Positions 49,061-57,443 are shown, counted from the first letter of the stretch. The stretch is 57,443 bases of DNA from Glo-17 sp964549735 (GCA_964549735.1 CAZJWO010000008.1:1-57443), one strand, 5' to 3'. Numbers and translations are program-made. Notes: generated by a model from the sequence alone, not told the origin.

Positions 49061-51151
49061 TCAGAACAGCCTGTTCTTCAGGAACGTGTACGCCAGAGCC
49101 CGCATGTACGCGGACTGCTCGTTGTTGGCGGCGCCGCCATGGCCGCCCTCGATGTTCTCGTAGTACAGCACGTCATGGCCCTGCTCCTGCATCAGGGCCA
49201 TCATCTTGCGCGCGTGGCCGGGATGTACGCGGTCGTCGCGCGTCGAAGTCGTGAAGAGGACCGCCGGATAGGCCTCGCCGGCCCGGACGTTGTGGTACGG
49301 CGAGAACGTCTTGATGTACTGCCACTCCTCGGGCAGGTCCGGATCGCCGTACTCCGCCATCCAGGACGCTCCGGCCAGCAGCTTGTTGTAGCGCTTCATG
49401 TCCAGCAGCGGCACCTGGCAGACGACAGCCTGGCAGAGCGACGGATACAGCGTCAGCATGTTGCCGACCAGCAGGCCGCCGTTGCTGCCGCCCTGGATGC
49501 CGAGCCGGCGGGGGCTGGTCACTCCGCGCGCGAAGAGATCCTGCGCCACGGCGGCGAAATCCTCGAAGGCGCGGTGGCGGTTGGACTTCAACGCGGCCTG
49601 GTGCCAGCTCGGACCGTACTCGCCGCCGCCGCGGATGTTCGCGACCACGTAGACGCCGCCCTCGCGCAGCCAGCCGCGGCCGACCGTGGCGGCATAGGCC
49701 GGCGTCATCGAGATCTCGAACCCGCCGTAGCCGTACAGCAGCGTCGGATTGTCCCCGTTCGACGGGAGATCCCGGCGCGCCACCACGAAGTACGGCACCC
49801 GGGTGCCGTCCTGGCTGATCGCGAAGTGCTGGCTGATCTCCAGCCCGGTGGCGTCGAAGAAGGCCGGCGTCTCCTTGAGCTTGATCGGCGGGCCGTCGAT
49901 CTCGCCGTGATAGAGCGTCGTCGGCGTCAGGAAGTCGGTCGACGTCATCCAGTACGCGTCCGACTCGCGATCATCGACGGCCCAGGCGCTGACCGTGCCA
50001 AAGGCGGGAGCGCCGGCGAACGCCCGTCGCGCCCAGCCCGGCTGGCCGGGGGTCAGCACGTAGAGCCGGTTCTTGACGTCCTCCATGACGTTCAGAATGA
50101 GATGATTGCGCGTCCAGTTGTGCCCCGCCAGGGACGTCGTCGGCGTGGGCTCGAAGAGGACCTCGAAGCGGCGGCCGCCGGCCATGAAATCCTCGAACAG
50201 GATGGCGAGCAGCGCCCCGGCCGGATAGGTGCGGCCGCCGACGGTCCACGGGTCGCGCAGTTCGACCGTCAGCCACTCGCGGTGGACCGAGGGATTGGCG
50301 CTGTTGGGCACCTCGACGCGGGTCAAGGTCCCGTCTCGGTTGTTCAGATGGACCTCGCTGTTGTAGAACGCGAGTGCGCGGTAGACGAAATGCCGCTCGA
50401 AGCCCGGCGTATGGTCGCGGTAGGCGCCGACGCTCATGTCCTGCGGCTGTCCCTCGAAGATCACGACGGCCTCGGACAGCGGCGTGCCGCGCCGCCACTG
50501 CTTGGTGATGCGCGGGTAGCCGGACGTGGTCAGGCTGCCCGCGCCGAAATCCGTCTGGACGTAGACATGGTCGCGGTCGATCCAGCTCATGCTGCCCTTG
50601 GCTTCCGGCCGGAAGAATCCGTCCACGACGAATTCCTTGCGCACCAGGTCGAACTCGCGCGACACGGTCGCGTCCGCGCCGCCGCGCGAGAGCGAGATCA
50701 GGCAGCGCGTGTAGTCCGGCGGCAGGTGATTCGAGCCGGACCAGACCCAGTTCTCGTTTTCCTGCTTCGCCAGCGCGTCGAGGTCGAGAACGATCTCCCA
50801 CTCCGGGCTGGCCTTGCCGTACTCGGCCAGCGTCGTGCGACGCCACAGGCCGCGCGGATTCTTCTTGTCCCGCCAGAAGTTGTAGTAGTGCGCGCCGATC
50901 TTGCTGACGAACGGAATGCGTTCGTCCGAGTCGAGGATCGCCAGCAGATCGTCGCGCAAGGCGCCGAAACCGGGATCGGCCTCGAGTTCGGCTTGCGTCA
51001 CCGCATTGCGGGCACGGACCCAGTCGAGGGCCGTCTCGCCGGTCACGTCCTCGAGCCAGAGGTAGGGATCCTGGTCCATATCGTCTCCGCCGGCCAGAGC
51101 CGTGGTCGTCAGCAGGCTGAGCGCCAGCACTGCCAGGGTGAGCGTCCTCAT
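49061..51151 (-). CDS. Exported prolyl oligopeptidase (S9A) family serine peptidase
   Basis: This is a 696-residue exported peptidase. ATG 51151 is preferred over ATG 51160 because GAGGAG lies 9 nt ahead of it. A signal peptide ends at TALAGG. Residues of about 30-410 are the seven-bladed S9 propeller (DPYLWLEDVTGETALDWVRA). The C-terminal alpha/beta-hydrolase has the catalytic Ser in LGIQGGSNGGLLVG, the Asp in TSTRDDRVHPGH, and the His in ENIEGGHGGAANN. NIRGGGEYGPSWHQAALKS is typical of the family. It should cleave short proline-containing peptides in the periplasm. The presence of an export signal, and coupling to the sensor kinase gene 7 nt downstream, are the notable points. Confidence 0.9.
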   Translation of the reverse strand: MRTLTLAVLALSLLTTTALAGGDDMDQDPYLWLEDVTGETALDWVRARNAVTQAELEADPGFGALRDDLLAILDSDERIPFVSKIGAHYYNFWRDKKNPRGLWRRTTLAEYGKASPEWEIVLDLDALAKQENENWVWSGSNHLPPDYTRCLISLSRGGADATVSREFDLVRKEFVVDGFFRPEAKGSMSWIDRDHVYVQTDFGAGSLTTSGYPRITKQWRRGTPLSEAVVIFEGQPQDMSVGAYRDHTPGFERHFVYRALAFYNSEVHLNNRDGTLTRVEVPNSANPSVHREWLTVELRDPWTVGGRTYPAGALLAILFEDFMAGGRRFEVLFEPTPTTSLAGHNWTRNHLILNVMEDVKNRLYVLTPGQPGWARRAFAGAPAFGTVSAWAVDDRESDAYWMTSTDFLTPTTLYHGEIDGPPIKLKETPAFFDATGLEISQHFAISQDGTRVPYFVVARRDLPSNGDNPTLLYGYGGFEISMTPAYAATVGRGWLREGGVYVVANIRGGGEYGPSWHQAALKSNRHRAFEDFAAVAQDLFARGVTSPRRLGIQGGSNGGLLVGNMLTLYPSLCQAVVCQVPLLDMKRYNKLLAGASWMAEYGDPDLPEEWQYIKTFSPYHNVRAGEAYPAVLFTTSTRDDRVHPGHARKMMALMQEQGHDVLYYENIEGGHGGAANNEQSAYMRALAYTFLKNRLF

Positions 51152-51199
51152 GTTCGGCATCTCCTCGCGTTTGCAGTCCGGGGCAGCAGGCTGCCACGA

Positions 51200-51228
51200 A
51201 TTGTAGTCCCGGCCACGATGGCGGGCAA
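51200..51228 (-). promoter_or_regulatory. Promoter for the S9 peptidase-kinase operon
   Basis: On the minus strand, TTGCCC (51228-51223), a 17-bp spacer and TACAAT (51205-51200). Predicted start is near 51193, about 42 nt ahead of the ATG at 51151. It lies in the 85-bp gap behind the next upstream gene. Confidence 0.55.
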
Positions 51229-51236
51229 AGGCGATC

Positions 51237-51800
51237 TCAAGGACTCGGCCAGAGCCAGCCGAACGTGCCGGCCGTGACGAGGGCGAAGAGCAGGCCGTCG
51301 AACACGTTCTTGAACGTGACGGACCACGGCTGGCGCCACCAGATGGAGCGCTGCAGGTCGCCCAGCGCATAACCGGCGAAGGCGGTGACGCCCGCGAATC
51401 GGAAGACCGCGGCGTAAGGCGCCCCGGGCTCCAGCGCGCGCCCGGCCACGTAGGCGGCGAAGACGCCGACGATGACCGCGTAGACGAACCATAGCGCCAG
51501 CGGCTTGCCCATGGCGATCTCGCCGCGGTTCCAGATCGTGATCATCGCATTGGGTCCCTGGGTGACCTTCGCCTGGTACTCCGGCGACGACATCTCCTTC
51601 ATGCCGCCGGCCTTGGGCAGCGCGTAATTGCCATCTGGCAGATTCAGCGCCCGCAGGGCGCTTGCCGCCGCGGCCTCGTCCGGCAGCTTGCGATAGTCGC
51701 CGGCATGATAGCCCAGAACCATGTGGATCAGACTGCTGAGGACGAAGACGAAGACCGCCGAGAGCAGGATCGGCAGCCAGAGGGCGATGATCGGTACCAT
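51237..51800 (-). CDS. Four-helix inner-membrane protein of unknown function
   Basis: This is a 187-residue membrane protein. ATG 51800 follows AGGAG at 7 nt. It has an N-terminal helix (IIALWLPILLSAVFVFVLSS) and a soluble segment of about 75 residues (LGYHAGDYRKLPDEAAAASA, LNLPDGNYALPKAGGMKEMS). Three C-terminal helices follow (LALWFVYAVIVGVFAAYVAG, FAGVTAFAGYALGDL, VFDGLLFALVTAGTFGWLW). The loop block SIWWRQPWSVTFKNVFDG looks conserved. It resembles a hypothetical family common in Proteobacteria but has no assigned role. It is on the same strand as the S9 peptidase, which has its own promoter. Confidence 0.72.
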   Translation of the reverse strand: MVPIIALWLPILLSAVFVFVLSSLIHMVLGYHAGDYRKLPDEAAAASALRALNLPDGNYALPKAGGMKEMSSPEYQAKVTQGPNAMITIWNRGEIAMGKPLALWFVYAVIVGVFAAYVAGRALEPGAPYAAVFRFAGVTAFAGYALGDLQRSIWWRQPWSVTFKNVFDGLLFALVTAGTFGWLWPSP

Positions 51801-52026
51801 GGGGGTCTCCTGACGGGTTGGAGATCGCGGCGGCGGCATGGACGAATGCCGGCGCTTCGCGCGCGCCGCGGGTCCAGTCTAGGTCAAGGTACGTTCGCGA
51901 CGCAACGGCCGCGAGAACGGCGACAGCCATTCCTGATTCAACTCCGGCAGCCCGCTGCCGATCCTATCTGCGAAATCCTGATCGATCCGCCGCTGTTGCC
52001 CAGCGGCGCGACCCGGGAGCCCGATC

Positions 52027-53499
52027 TTGAACTCCGCCGACGTCTTCGCGCAGATCGAAACGATGGGCGAACTGCCCAGCTTGCCGCGCACCCTGCTGAG
52101 CATCCAGAACGTGGCCAGCGACGAGCGCGCCTCGGCCGAAGATCTCGCGAGCGTCATCCTCGAAGACCAGGCGTTGACCATGCGCGTCTTGAAGGTGGTC
52201 AACAGCGCGCTCTACCAGCGGCGCGAGGCCGAACGCGTACGCACGGTCCACCGCGCGGTCATCGTCATGGGCTTCGAGACGGTGCGCAAGCTCGCGCTGG
52301 GGCTGTCGGTCTTCGACATGATGAGCAAGCTGTCGCGCTCGCCGCTGCTGGCCGACATCGCCCGTCATTCGCTGCTGACCGCGGGGCTGGCGCAGGTGCT
52401 GGCGGAGGCTGCCGGCACCGTGCCGCCCGAGGAGGCCTTCGTGGCCGGCCTCATCCACGACATCGGCAAGATCGTGCTGATCGAATGCTCCCCGCGCGAC
52501 ATGGACCTCGTGCAGCGCGACGTCGCGCGCGGCGCCTCGCGTCTGTCCGCCGAGCGCCGCCACTTCGGCATCACGCACGACCGCGCCGGACGTCGCCTCG
52601 CCATGCGTTGGCAGCTTCCGGAAGACCTGCAGAACCTGATCGGCGATCACCACGACATCGACCCGCTGGCTCCGCCGCGTCGGCTGGAGCCGGGGCTCAC
52701 CGTGCTCGTCTATGCGAACGCGATCGCCCGCTTCGGCGAAAGCGAGCCGCCGGGCGCGGCGAATCTGCGCGTCCTGCAGCAGGCGATGCGGCGCCTGTCC
52801 ATTCCGTCGGCGCGCCACGAAGCGTTGCTCGCGGCCATGGAGAAGGAGGTCGTCGACCTCGCCGTGCGCATCGGCCTGGAGCCTGGCGACCTGTCCAGCT
52901 ACCGGAAGGTCATCAACGTCGAAGGCAGCGCGTCCGTCGCGCCGCCCCAGCTCACGGCGGCGGAGATCGCGCGGCGCACCGCCAGCCTGCTCGGACTCTA
53001 CCAGGAGATCGGTCGCGGCGTGGCCGAAGGCAGAAACGCGGCCGAATCGTTGACCGGCATTCTCGACGGCGCGGTCGAGATCCTCGGCTTCGAGCGCGTC
53101 GTGCTGCTGCGGGCCGATCGTCTGGCGCGCCGGCTCGTACCGTGGCTGTGGGCGGGACCCGGAGCGGCGGCGCTGGCCTCACGCCTGGATCTGCCGCTGG
53201 CGCGCGAGACCGGCGCGCTGGCGCTGGCGGTCATCGAAAAGCGCGTCATCCACGCGCCCAACGCGCGCAGCGCGGCCTATGGCGGACTGATCGGCGCCGA
53301 GCTGCTCGCCGCGGCATGCTGCGCGGGATTCGTCGCGGCGCCGGTCCGCACGCCGTCCGGCGTCGTCGGCGTGCTGTACGCCGATCACGGCGCCGAAGGC
53401 CCCGACGTGGGCGCCGAGCAGGCCAGCGAGCTGAATGGGTTGGCGGCGCAGATGGGCCTCGTGTGCGGCCTGGCGACCGACGCCGCGGCGATCACCTGA
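52027..53499 (+). CDS. HDOD-GAF signalling protein
   Basis: This is a 490-residue cytoplasmic protein. TTG 52027 is taken as start, with GGGAG ahead and the family N-terminus (MGELPSLPRTLLSIQ) right behind it. Residues of about 10-210 form an HDOD domain (VILEDQALTMRVLKVVNSAL, GFETVRKLALGLSVFDMM, FVAGLIHDIGKIVLIE). The HD residues remain in the LIHDIGKI segment, though most HDODs are non-enzymatic. The C-terminal ~160 residues read as a GAF domain (GILDGAVEILGFERVVLLRA, then VGVLYADHGAEGPD). HDOD proteins connect nutrient and stress signals to chemotaxis, c-di-GMP or phase regulation. It converges on, and overlaps by 8 bp, the anti-sigma gene of locus B. Confidence 0.82.
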   Translation: MNSADVFAQIETMGELPSLPRTLLSIQNVASDERASAEDLASVILEDQALTMRVLKVVNSALYQRREAERVRTVHRAVIVMGFETVRKLALGLSVFDMMSKLSRSPLLADIARHSLLTAGLAQVLAEAAGTVPPEEAFVAGLIHDIGKIVLIECSPRDMDLVQRDVARGASRLSAERRHFGITHDRAGRRLAMRWQLPEDLQNLIGDHHDIDPLAPPRRLEPGLTVLVYANAIARFGESEPPGAANLRVLQQAMRRLSIPSARHEALLAAMEKEVVDLAVRIGLEPGDLSSYRKVINVEGSASVAPPQLTAAEIARRTASLLGLYQEIGRGVAEGRNAAESLTGILDGAVEILGFERVVLLRADRLARRLVPWLWAGPGAAALASRLDLPLARETGALALAVIEKRVIHAPNARSAAYGGLIGAELLAAACCAGFVAAPVRTPSGVVGVLYADHGAEGPDVGAEQASELNGLAAQMGLVCGLATDAAAIT

Positions 53500-54361
53500 T
53501 ATCCGATTCCTGCAGCAGCTGTCTGGCGCGGGCCTGCGCCGCGGGCTGCGTCGGATCGCCGGCGCAAGCCTCCAGGGCCGCGCGGGCCGCCGCGCGATCG
53601 CCGGCCTCGTGGTCGATGATCGCCAGGTTGAGCTGCGCGAGCTTGTTGCCGGGTTCGTCGCGCAGGATCGCCCGCAGAGCGGCGGCCGCACCGGCCAGGT
53701 CGCTGCGCTGGTAGGCGGCGATCGCGACGAGTTGCCGCAGGTCTGTCGCCTGGGGCGATCTCTTCAGAGCGCGCCGGAGCACGTCATCGGCGCGATCGAG
53801 CTGGCCGCGGGCGAGGAGTCCGGCCGCGAGCCAGAACGCTGCGGCGGCGTCGCCGGGATCGGCGTCGAACCGCGCGGCCCAGTCCGACAGGTCGATGGCT
53901 TGGCCGTTCGTGACGCCGGCGCGATAATCGGCGATCGGCGCCGACCCGAGCACGGCGACCCGCGGGAAGACCAGCCCGTGGTGCGACAGGTTGCTCAGGC
54001 GCTGCTGCAGGCGCAGTTCCGGCCCGTCGCCGGCGCGTTCGGCGGGCGGGTCGGACAACTCGCGCGGCGTGAGCGCGAGCAGCAGCACGGCCGCCGCCGC
54101 CAGGCTGCCCAGGCCCCAGGCGAAGGTCCGCGCCGGTCGTCGCCGGCTGCGCGAGGCGAGGACCGGCCGCCGCTGGGCCGCCACCTCGACGGGCGCGGCC
54201 GCCAGCCCGCGGTCGCGTTCTTCGACTGCGGCCGACCAGGCCGCCAGGCAGGCGGGGCAGGCCGCCAGATGGGCCAGCTGGCCGGCGGCGGCAGACTCCG
54301 CACCGCGGTCGACGAGCGCCGCGAGGTCGTTCCATGTGAGGTGCGCGTCGTGCCTGGCCAT
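53492..54361 (-). CDS. Membrane anti-sigma-like protein with zinc finger and periplasmic TPRs, locus B
   Basis: This is a 289-residue protein. The N-terminus holds a zinc-finger signature, HLAACPACLAAW (H-x3-C-x2-C), after a helical segment. A single transmembrane helix follows (FAWGLGSLAAAAVLLLALTP, about residues 80-100). The extracytoplasmic part contains TPR-like helical pairs (DPGDAAAAFWLAAGLLARGQ, DVLRRALKRSPQATDLRQLV, LAQLNLAIIDHEAGDRAAAR). It lies 67 bp downstream of the ECF sigma gene and is presumably its membrane-bound inhibitor. The periplasmic TPR could dock onto the TPR array of the divergent CHAT protein. This contrasts with locus A, where the periplasmic part is Ig-like. Confidence 0.75.
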   Translation of the reverse strand: MARHDAHLTWNDLAALVDRGAESAAAGQLAHLAACPACLAAWSAAVEERDRGLAAAPVEVAAQRRPVLASRSRRRPARTFAWGLGSLAAAAVLLLALTPRELSDPPAERAGDGPELRLQQRLSNLSHHGLVFPRVAVLGSAPIADYRAGVTNGQAIDLSDWAARFDADPGDAAAAFWLAAGLLARGQLDRADDVLRRALKRSPQATDLRQLVAIAAYQRSDLAGAAAALRAILRDEPGNKLAQLNLAIIDHEAGDRAAARAALEACAGDPTQPAAQARARQLLQESDIR

Positions 54362-54428
54362 GTCTGCGCTCCTGTCGGGTCGCGTCGACGGTCGCCGCGT
54401 CGCGCGGGCGACCGGGACAGTTAGACGG

Positions 54429-55301
54429 TCAGGCGCCGCTGATTACCTGGAATGCGGCGGCGATTTGGCCGAAAATCATCAAGCTCTTGACTGTAAACAT
54501 CTTACGCAACATGCGCAGGGCGCGTTCCGTGATCGTGTAGACCTCGCGCGGACCTTGCAGACGCATGGCGGCGGCGATGCGACGGGCGGTCCAGCCATGG
54601 CGGAACCGAAGGTCGAGCACGCGTTGCTCGTCCGACGGCAGGTCTTGCATCAGGGCTTCGATCCGGGCGAGCGTCTGGCGGGCTTCGGCTTGCAGGACCT
54701 GCCGTTCCGGGCTGAGTTCGGCCTCGGCGGTCCGGGCTTCGGCCGCCGCGTGGTCCAGGTATTCGAGCAGGCGGCCCGAGACGGCTCGCGCGCGATCCGC
54801 CTGCAGGTCCCAGGCGATGCGCCGCAAGGTACGGTCGCCGAGGCGGTCCTCGAGATCGGCGATGACCTCCGCGACGCTCGTGTCGGGCGGCAGGAGACCC
54901 TGTCGCCGCAGCTGGTGGCCGACGTCTTCGCTGCCGCGGCCGCGGATGAAGATCTCCCGGAAGACCGTGCGGTGGAGCTGGGGGGCGTCGGCCAGCGCAG
55001 GCGGCAGGCGCCGCCGCCCCCGTTGGCGCCGCAGATGGTCGAACGCTGCGCTGCGCACGACCAGGACCAGCCACGTCGCGAGCCTGGAACGCCCCTCGAA
55101 CTGGGCCAGCAGTCCGCCGTGCAAGCGAGCCAAGACATCGGTCCACAGATCGGCGACGACCTCATCATCGTGCACGTAGCTCCGGAGCACCGCGCGAATC
55201 AGCGGCGTGTACTGGCCGACGAAATCGTGCCAGTCCGACTCCGAGCCGGCCAGGATCTTCCTCGCCAGCGACAGGTCTCTTGCGTACGACGATGGATCCA
55301 T
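54429..55301 (-). CDS. ECF-like RNA polymerase sigma factor with long spacer, locus B
   Basis: This 290-residue protein is longer than usual ECF sigma factors. Region 2 is at about 15-95: DWHDFVGQYTPLIRAVLRSY, EVVADLWTDVLARLHGG, ATWLVLVVRSAAFDHLRRQR. Region 4 is at about 220-280 (LPSDEQRVLDLRFRHGWTAR, VYTITERALRMLRKMF). About 110 residues of helical, charged sequence lie between them, beyond the usual linker. It shares no recent origin with the locus A sigma as judged by eye. ATG 55301 is used; an in-frame extension to 55361 exists. It is divergent from the CHAT gene across 104 bp and upstream of the membrane anti-sigma. Confidence 0.8.
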   Translation of the reverse strand: MDPSSYARDLSLARKILAGSESDWHDFVGQYTPLIRAVLRSYVHDDEVVADLWTDVLARLHGGLLAQFEGRSRLATWLVLVVRSAAFDHLRRQRGRRRLPPALADAPQLHRTVFREIFIRGRGSEDVGHQLRRQGLLPPDTSVAEVIADLEDRLGDRTLRRIAWDLQADRARAVSGRLLEYLDHAAAEARTAEAELSPERQVLQAEARQTLARIEALMQDLPSDEQRVLDLRFRHGWTARRIAAAMRLQGPREVYTITERALRMLRKMFTVKSLMIFGQIAAAFQVISGA

Positions 55302-55405
55302 GACCTTGGCGCGCGTCGCGGTTGTCGGTATGCTTACCCCCCCGCATGATACGACGGGCAACGTGTTCGCGTCGACAGGATTGCTGCAGCCATGGCCAAC
55401 GAATC

Positions 55406-57443
55406 ATGACGCGAAGGCTTCGCGCGCTGGCCCACGGGGCCGGCCTCGCTGTGTGCGGCTGGGCCGCCTGTCTCCTGTTCGGTTCCGGGTGCGGCCCGCA
55501 GCGGGCCGATCTCGAGGAGTTGCTGCCGGATCTCGAGCCCGAGGTGGCGGCGGTTCTGGTTGAACCAGACGGGCCGGCCTTCGCGGCATTCGTCGCCACC
55601 GCCAGCACCGACCGTCTGATCGCGCTGCGTCAGCCTCTGCTGGGGGCGCTCTACGGGCCGGCGCCGATCGATCCCGGCGCTCGCGCGCGTTTGGCGGGCG
55701 CCCTGGCCGGCATCGAACGCGCTCTGGCGGAATCCCGCGGTCTGGCGACGTATGCCGAGGAGTCGGCTTTTCTGAGCCTGCAGCCCGACTCCACGGTCCG
55801 CCGGATCATGGCGCAGCGGCTGGACATCCAAGACGTGTACGAGTCCGCCGACCTCCAGGCGGCGGACAAGATCGAGCGCCTGCGCCAGCTGCAGGACCAG
55901 CTCCTGGCCGCCGGCGACGCCCATGGCGCCCTCGGCGTCTGGCGGCAGCTCGCGATCCTCGAACACCGCCGCAACGATCTGCCGGCGGCGATCGCGTTGC
56001 AGCGGCAGGCGTACGACCAGGCGCGGCGGCTCGGTCGGCTGGCCGAGGAATGCCGCGCCTGGGGGCAGCTCGTCATGGCCAGGCTCGGCGACGGGCTGGC
56101 CGCCTCCCAGCGCGATACGCTGCACTTGCTGATCGAGGGATCGCGGCGGGCCCGTCTGGCCGCGGTGACCTCGCATCTCTTGACGCTCCATGGCTACGAC
56201 GAGTTCCGGCGCGGACGCAGCGCGGCATCGCGCGCCGCCTTCGAAGAAGGGATCGAGGTCTGCCGGGACTTCGGCGAACCGGCCGCGGCCGTGCCAGCCA
56301 TGGTGCTCCTGATGCGCCTCTACGCGACGCTCGAGTGCTGGGAGCAGGTCGAACAGCTGCTCGAGCGCGCGAATGGCTTGCTGGACGAGGCCGCCGCCGG
56401 CGAGTGGCGCTCGGTGGAAGAACGTCTCAGGCGAGCGCAACTCGACAACCTGGCGGCGCGCCGTCTGGCGGCCCTCGGCCGGGCCGACGCCGCCCACGCC
56501 GTCTTCAGGCAGACCTTCGACATCGCCAATACGCTGCCGTTCGCCGAAGTCGGCTACGTCGGCCGCCAGTGGTTCCAGTCGATGATGGACGCCGATCGCC
56601 TGGACCTCGCCGGCGAGGCGTTCGCCGTGCTCGAACCGGCCAGCGCAGCCGGCGATCTGCCGTTGCTTGCCCTGCGTGTCCCTCTCTGGCGAGCGTGGCT
56701 CGACTGGCGCCGTGGCGATCTGGCGGGTGCCGCGGCCCACCTCTCGCGTTTCCGCGGCGACGGGTTGGTCAACGCGCCCGCCGCGGTCGCCGGCCTCGAG
56801 TTCCCGTACCTCGCCTTGCAGGCGCGCGTGCTCTGGGCGCACGATCGACAGGCGGCGGAAGATACGCTGCGCGCCGGCTGGCGGGCGCTGCAGGCGCGGC
56901 TGCTCGCGCACGAACCAGGCTCCGAGGCCTACCTCGACCTGAACCGCAACCCGCATCTGCGCTGGGCCGCCCAGGATCTCCTGGGCGACGATCCGCAGGT
57001 GGGTTATGGGCTGGAGCTGCTGTGGCGGAACGCCATGCTGCGCCGCGCGCCGTCGTTGGCGGACGGGGCCACGCTGTCCGGAGCCGCCGCGGCAGCGGCG
57101 GCGCTCGCCACGGATCGGTTGCGGCAGACCGGCGCCGTCCATCTCGTCTACCGTTTGCGCTCCGACGGGATCGTGCGCTGGACGGCCGACGGCGCCGGAA
57201 TCGAACAGGCGCTGCTGGACATCCCGCCCGGCGATCTACGCGCCAGACTCGCGGCGGTGCTGCCGCGACTCGCGCAAGATCCCGGCGACCTGGACGTGCC
57301 CATGCCCCAGGATCTCGCCAACGAGCTGAGCGATCTCGCGGGGCTCCTGCTGCCGGATCGGTTCTTCCGCCGCGAAACGCGTCCGCGGCGGCTCTATGTC
57401 ACGGGCGAGGGATTCTTGACCCAGATTCCATTCGCGGCGTTGG
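55406..57443 (+). CDS. TPR-CHAT lipoprotein, locus B (partial at the right edge)
   Basis: A reading frame opens at ATG 55406 and remains open to the window edge, giving 679 residues so far. The leader (LRALAHGAGLAVCGWAACLL, then FGSGC) ends in a lipobox-like GSGC. The helical region follows with TPR-like units (LGVWRQLAILEHRRNDLPAA, RLGRLAEECRAWGQLVMARL). The last visible residues show a CHAT-like onset (HLVYRLRSDGIVRWTADGAG) and LYVTGEGFLTQIPFAAL, the conserved G-x-L-x-x-x-P-F/W-x-x-L strand of CHAT domains. The catalytic His and Cys would lie beyond the window. No in-frame upstream start with a ribosome binding site was found. It is divergent from the ECF sigma gene, exactly as in locus A. 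Confidence 0.8.
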   Translation, partial: MTRRLRALAHGAGLAVCGWAACLLFGSGCGPQRADLEELLPDLEPEVAAVLVEPDGPAFAAFVATASTDRLIALRQPLLGALYGPAPIDPGARARLAGALAGIERALAESRGLATYAEESAFLSLQPDSTVRRIMAQRLDIQDVYESADLQAADKIERLRQLQDQLLAAGDAHGALGVWRQLAILEHRRNDLPAAIALQRQAYDQARRLGRLAEECRAWGQLVMARLGDGLAASQRDTLHLLIEGSRRARLAAVTSHLLTLHGYDEFRRGRSAASRAAFEEGIEVCRDFGEPAAAVPAMVLLMRLYATLECWEQVEQLLERANGLLDEAAAGEWRSVEERLRRAQLDNLAARRLAALGRADAAHAVFRQTFDIANTLPFAEVGYVGRQWFQSMMDADRLDLAGEAFAVLEPASAAGDLPLLALRVPLWRAWLDWRRGDLAGAAAHLSRFRGDGLVNAPAAVAGLEFPYLALQARVLWAHDRQAAEDTLRAGWRALQARLLAHEPGSEAYLDLNRNPHLRWAAQDLLGDDPQVGYGLELLWRNAMLRRAPSLADGATLSGAAAAAAALATDRLRQTGAVHLVYRLRSDGIVRWTADGAGIEQALLDIPPGDLRARLAAVLPRLAQDPGDLDVPMPQDLANELSDLAGLLLPDRFFRRETRPRRLYVTGEGFLTQIPFAAL

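Overview
The window is about 57.4 kb of high-GC, gene-dense bacterial chromosome. I see no rRNA or tRNA genes, insertion sequences, phage genes or CRISPR arrays. Four secreted proteins end in a FlgD/Por-type sorting domain with the N-P-F-N-P core. Many others are exported lipoproteins, barrels or repeat proteins. That style fits the FCB-like candidate phyla (Eisenbacteria, Krumholzibacteriota, Latescibacterota and relatives). The phylum is inferred from style and is not demonstrated. TGA is an ordinary stop codon in many genes here, so the genetic code is standard.

Layout. 0-6.4 kb holds secreted proteins: a GH32-like propeller enzyme, a PPC-like protein, a thioredoxin-like protein and a lipoprotein. 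The thioredoxin-like reading frame contains an in-frame TGA exactly at the first cysteine of its CxxC motif, so it is a candidate selenoprotein. 6.4-11.2 kb holds a TPR-CHAT lipoprotein, with a divergent ECF sigma factor and a membrane zinc-finger anti-sigma. 11.2-16.3 kb holds small secreted proteins, a two-gene hypothetical unit and a large glycine-rich protein with a dockerin-like pair. 16.4-24.6 kb holds an RCC1 remnant, a polytopic membrane protein, an LdtD-like L,D-transpeptidase convergent with a MepK-like endopeptidase, a beta-helix protein, a deleted beta-helix/Fn3 pseudogene and an exported endo/exonuclease/phosphatase. 24.6-28.1 kb holds an OB-fold protein, a DMT transporter, a small coiled-coil protein behind a sigma54-like promoter and a DUF4097 protein. 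28.1-34.9 kb is one tightly packed minus-strand run: POT transporter, propeller lipoprotein, two paralogous outer-membrane barrels and a methyltransferase. 35-39 kb holds metabolic and transport genes. 39.2-46.9 kb holds a fused CcsBA cytochrome c synthase, a chemoreceptor-like protein and acetyl-CoA synthetase. 46.9-53.5 kb holds a hybrid kinase coupled to an S9 peptidase, a membrane protein and an HDOD-GAF protein. 53.5 kb to the right edge is a second, independent TPR-CHAT / ECF sigma / anti-sigma locus.

The two strongest leads are these. (1) The putative secreted UxxC selenoprotein at 3553-5544 has hairpins just after the UGA. (2) There are two copies of a gene arrangement in which an exported TPR-CHAT (caspase-like) lipoprotein is divergent from an ECF sigma factor followed by a membrane anti-sigma. 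This suggests a protease-controlled envelope sigma switch, loosely reminiscent of the CRISPR type III-E TPR-CHAT/RpoE logic but without CRISPR. Both are inferences from sequence reading and need database and experimental checks.
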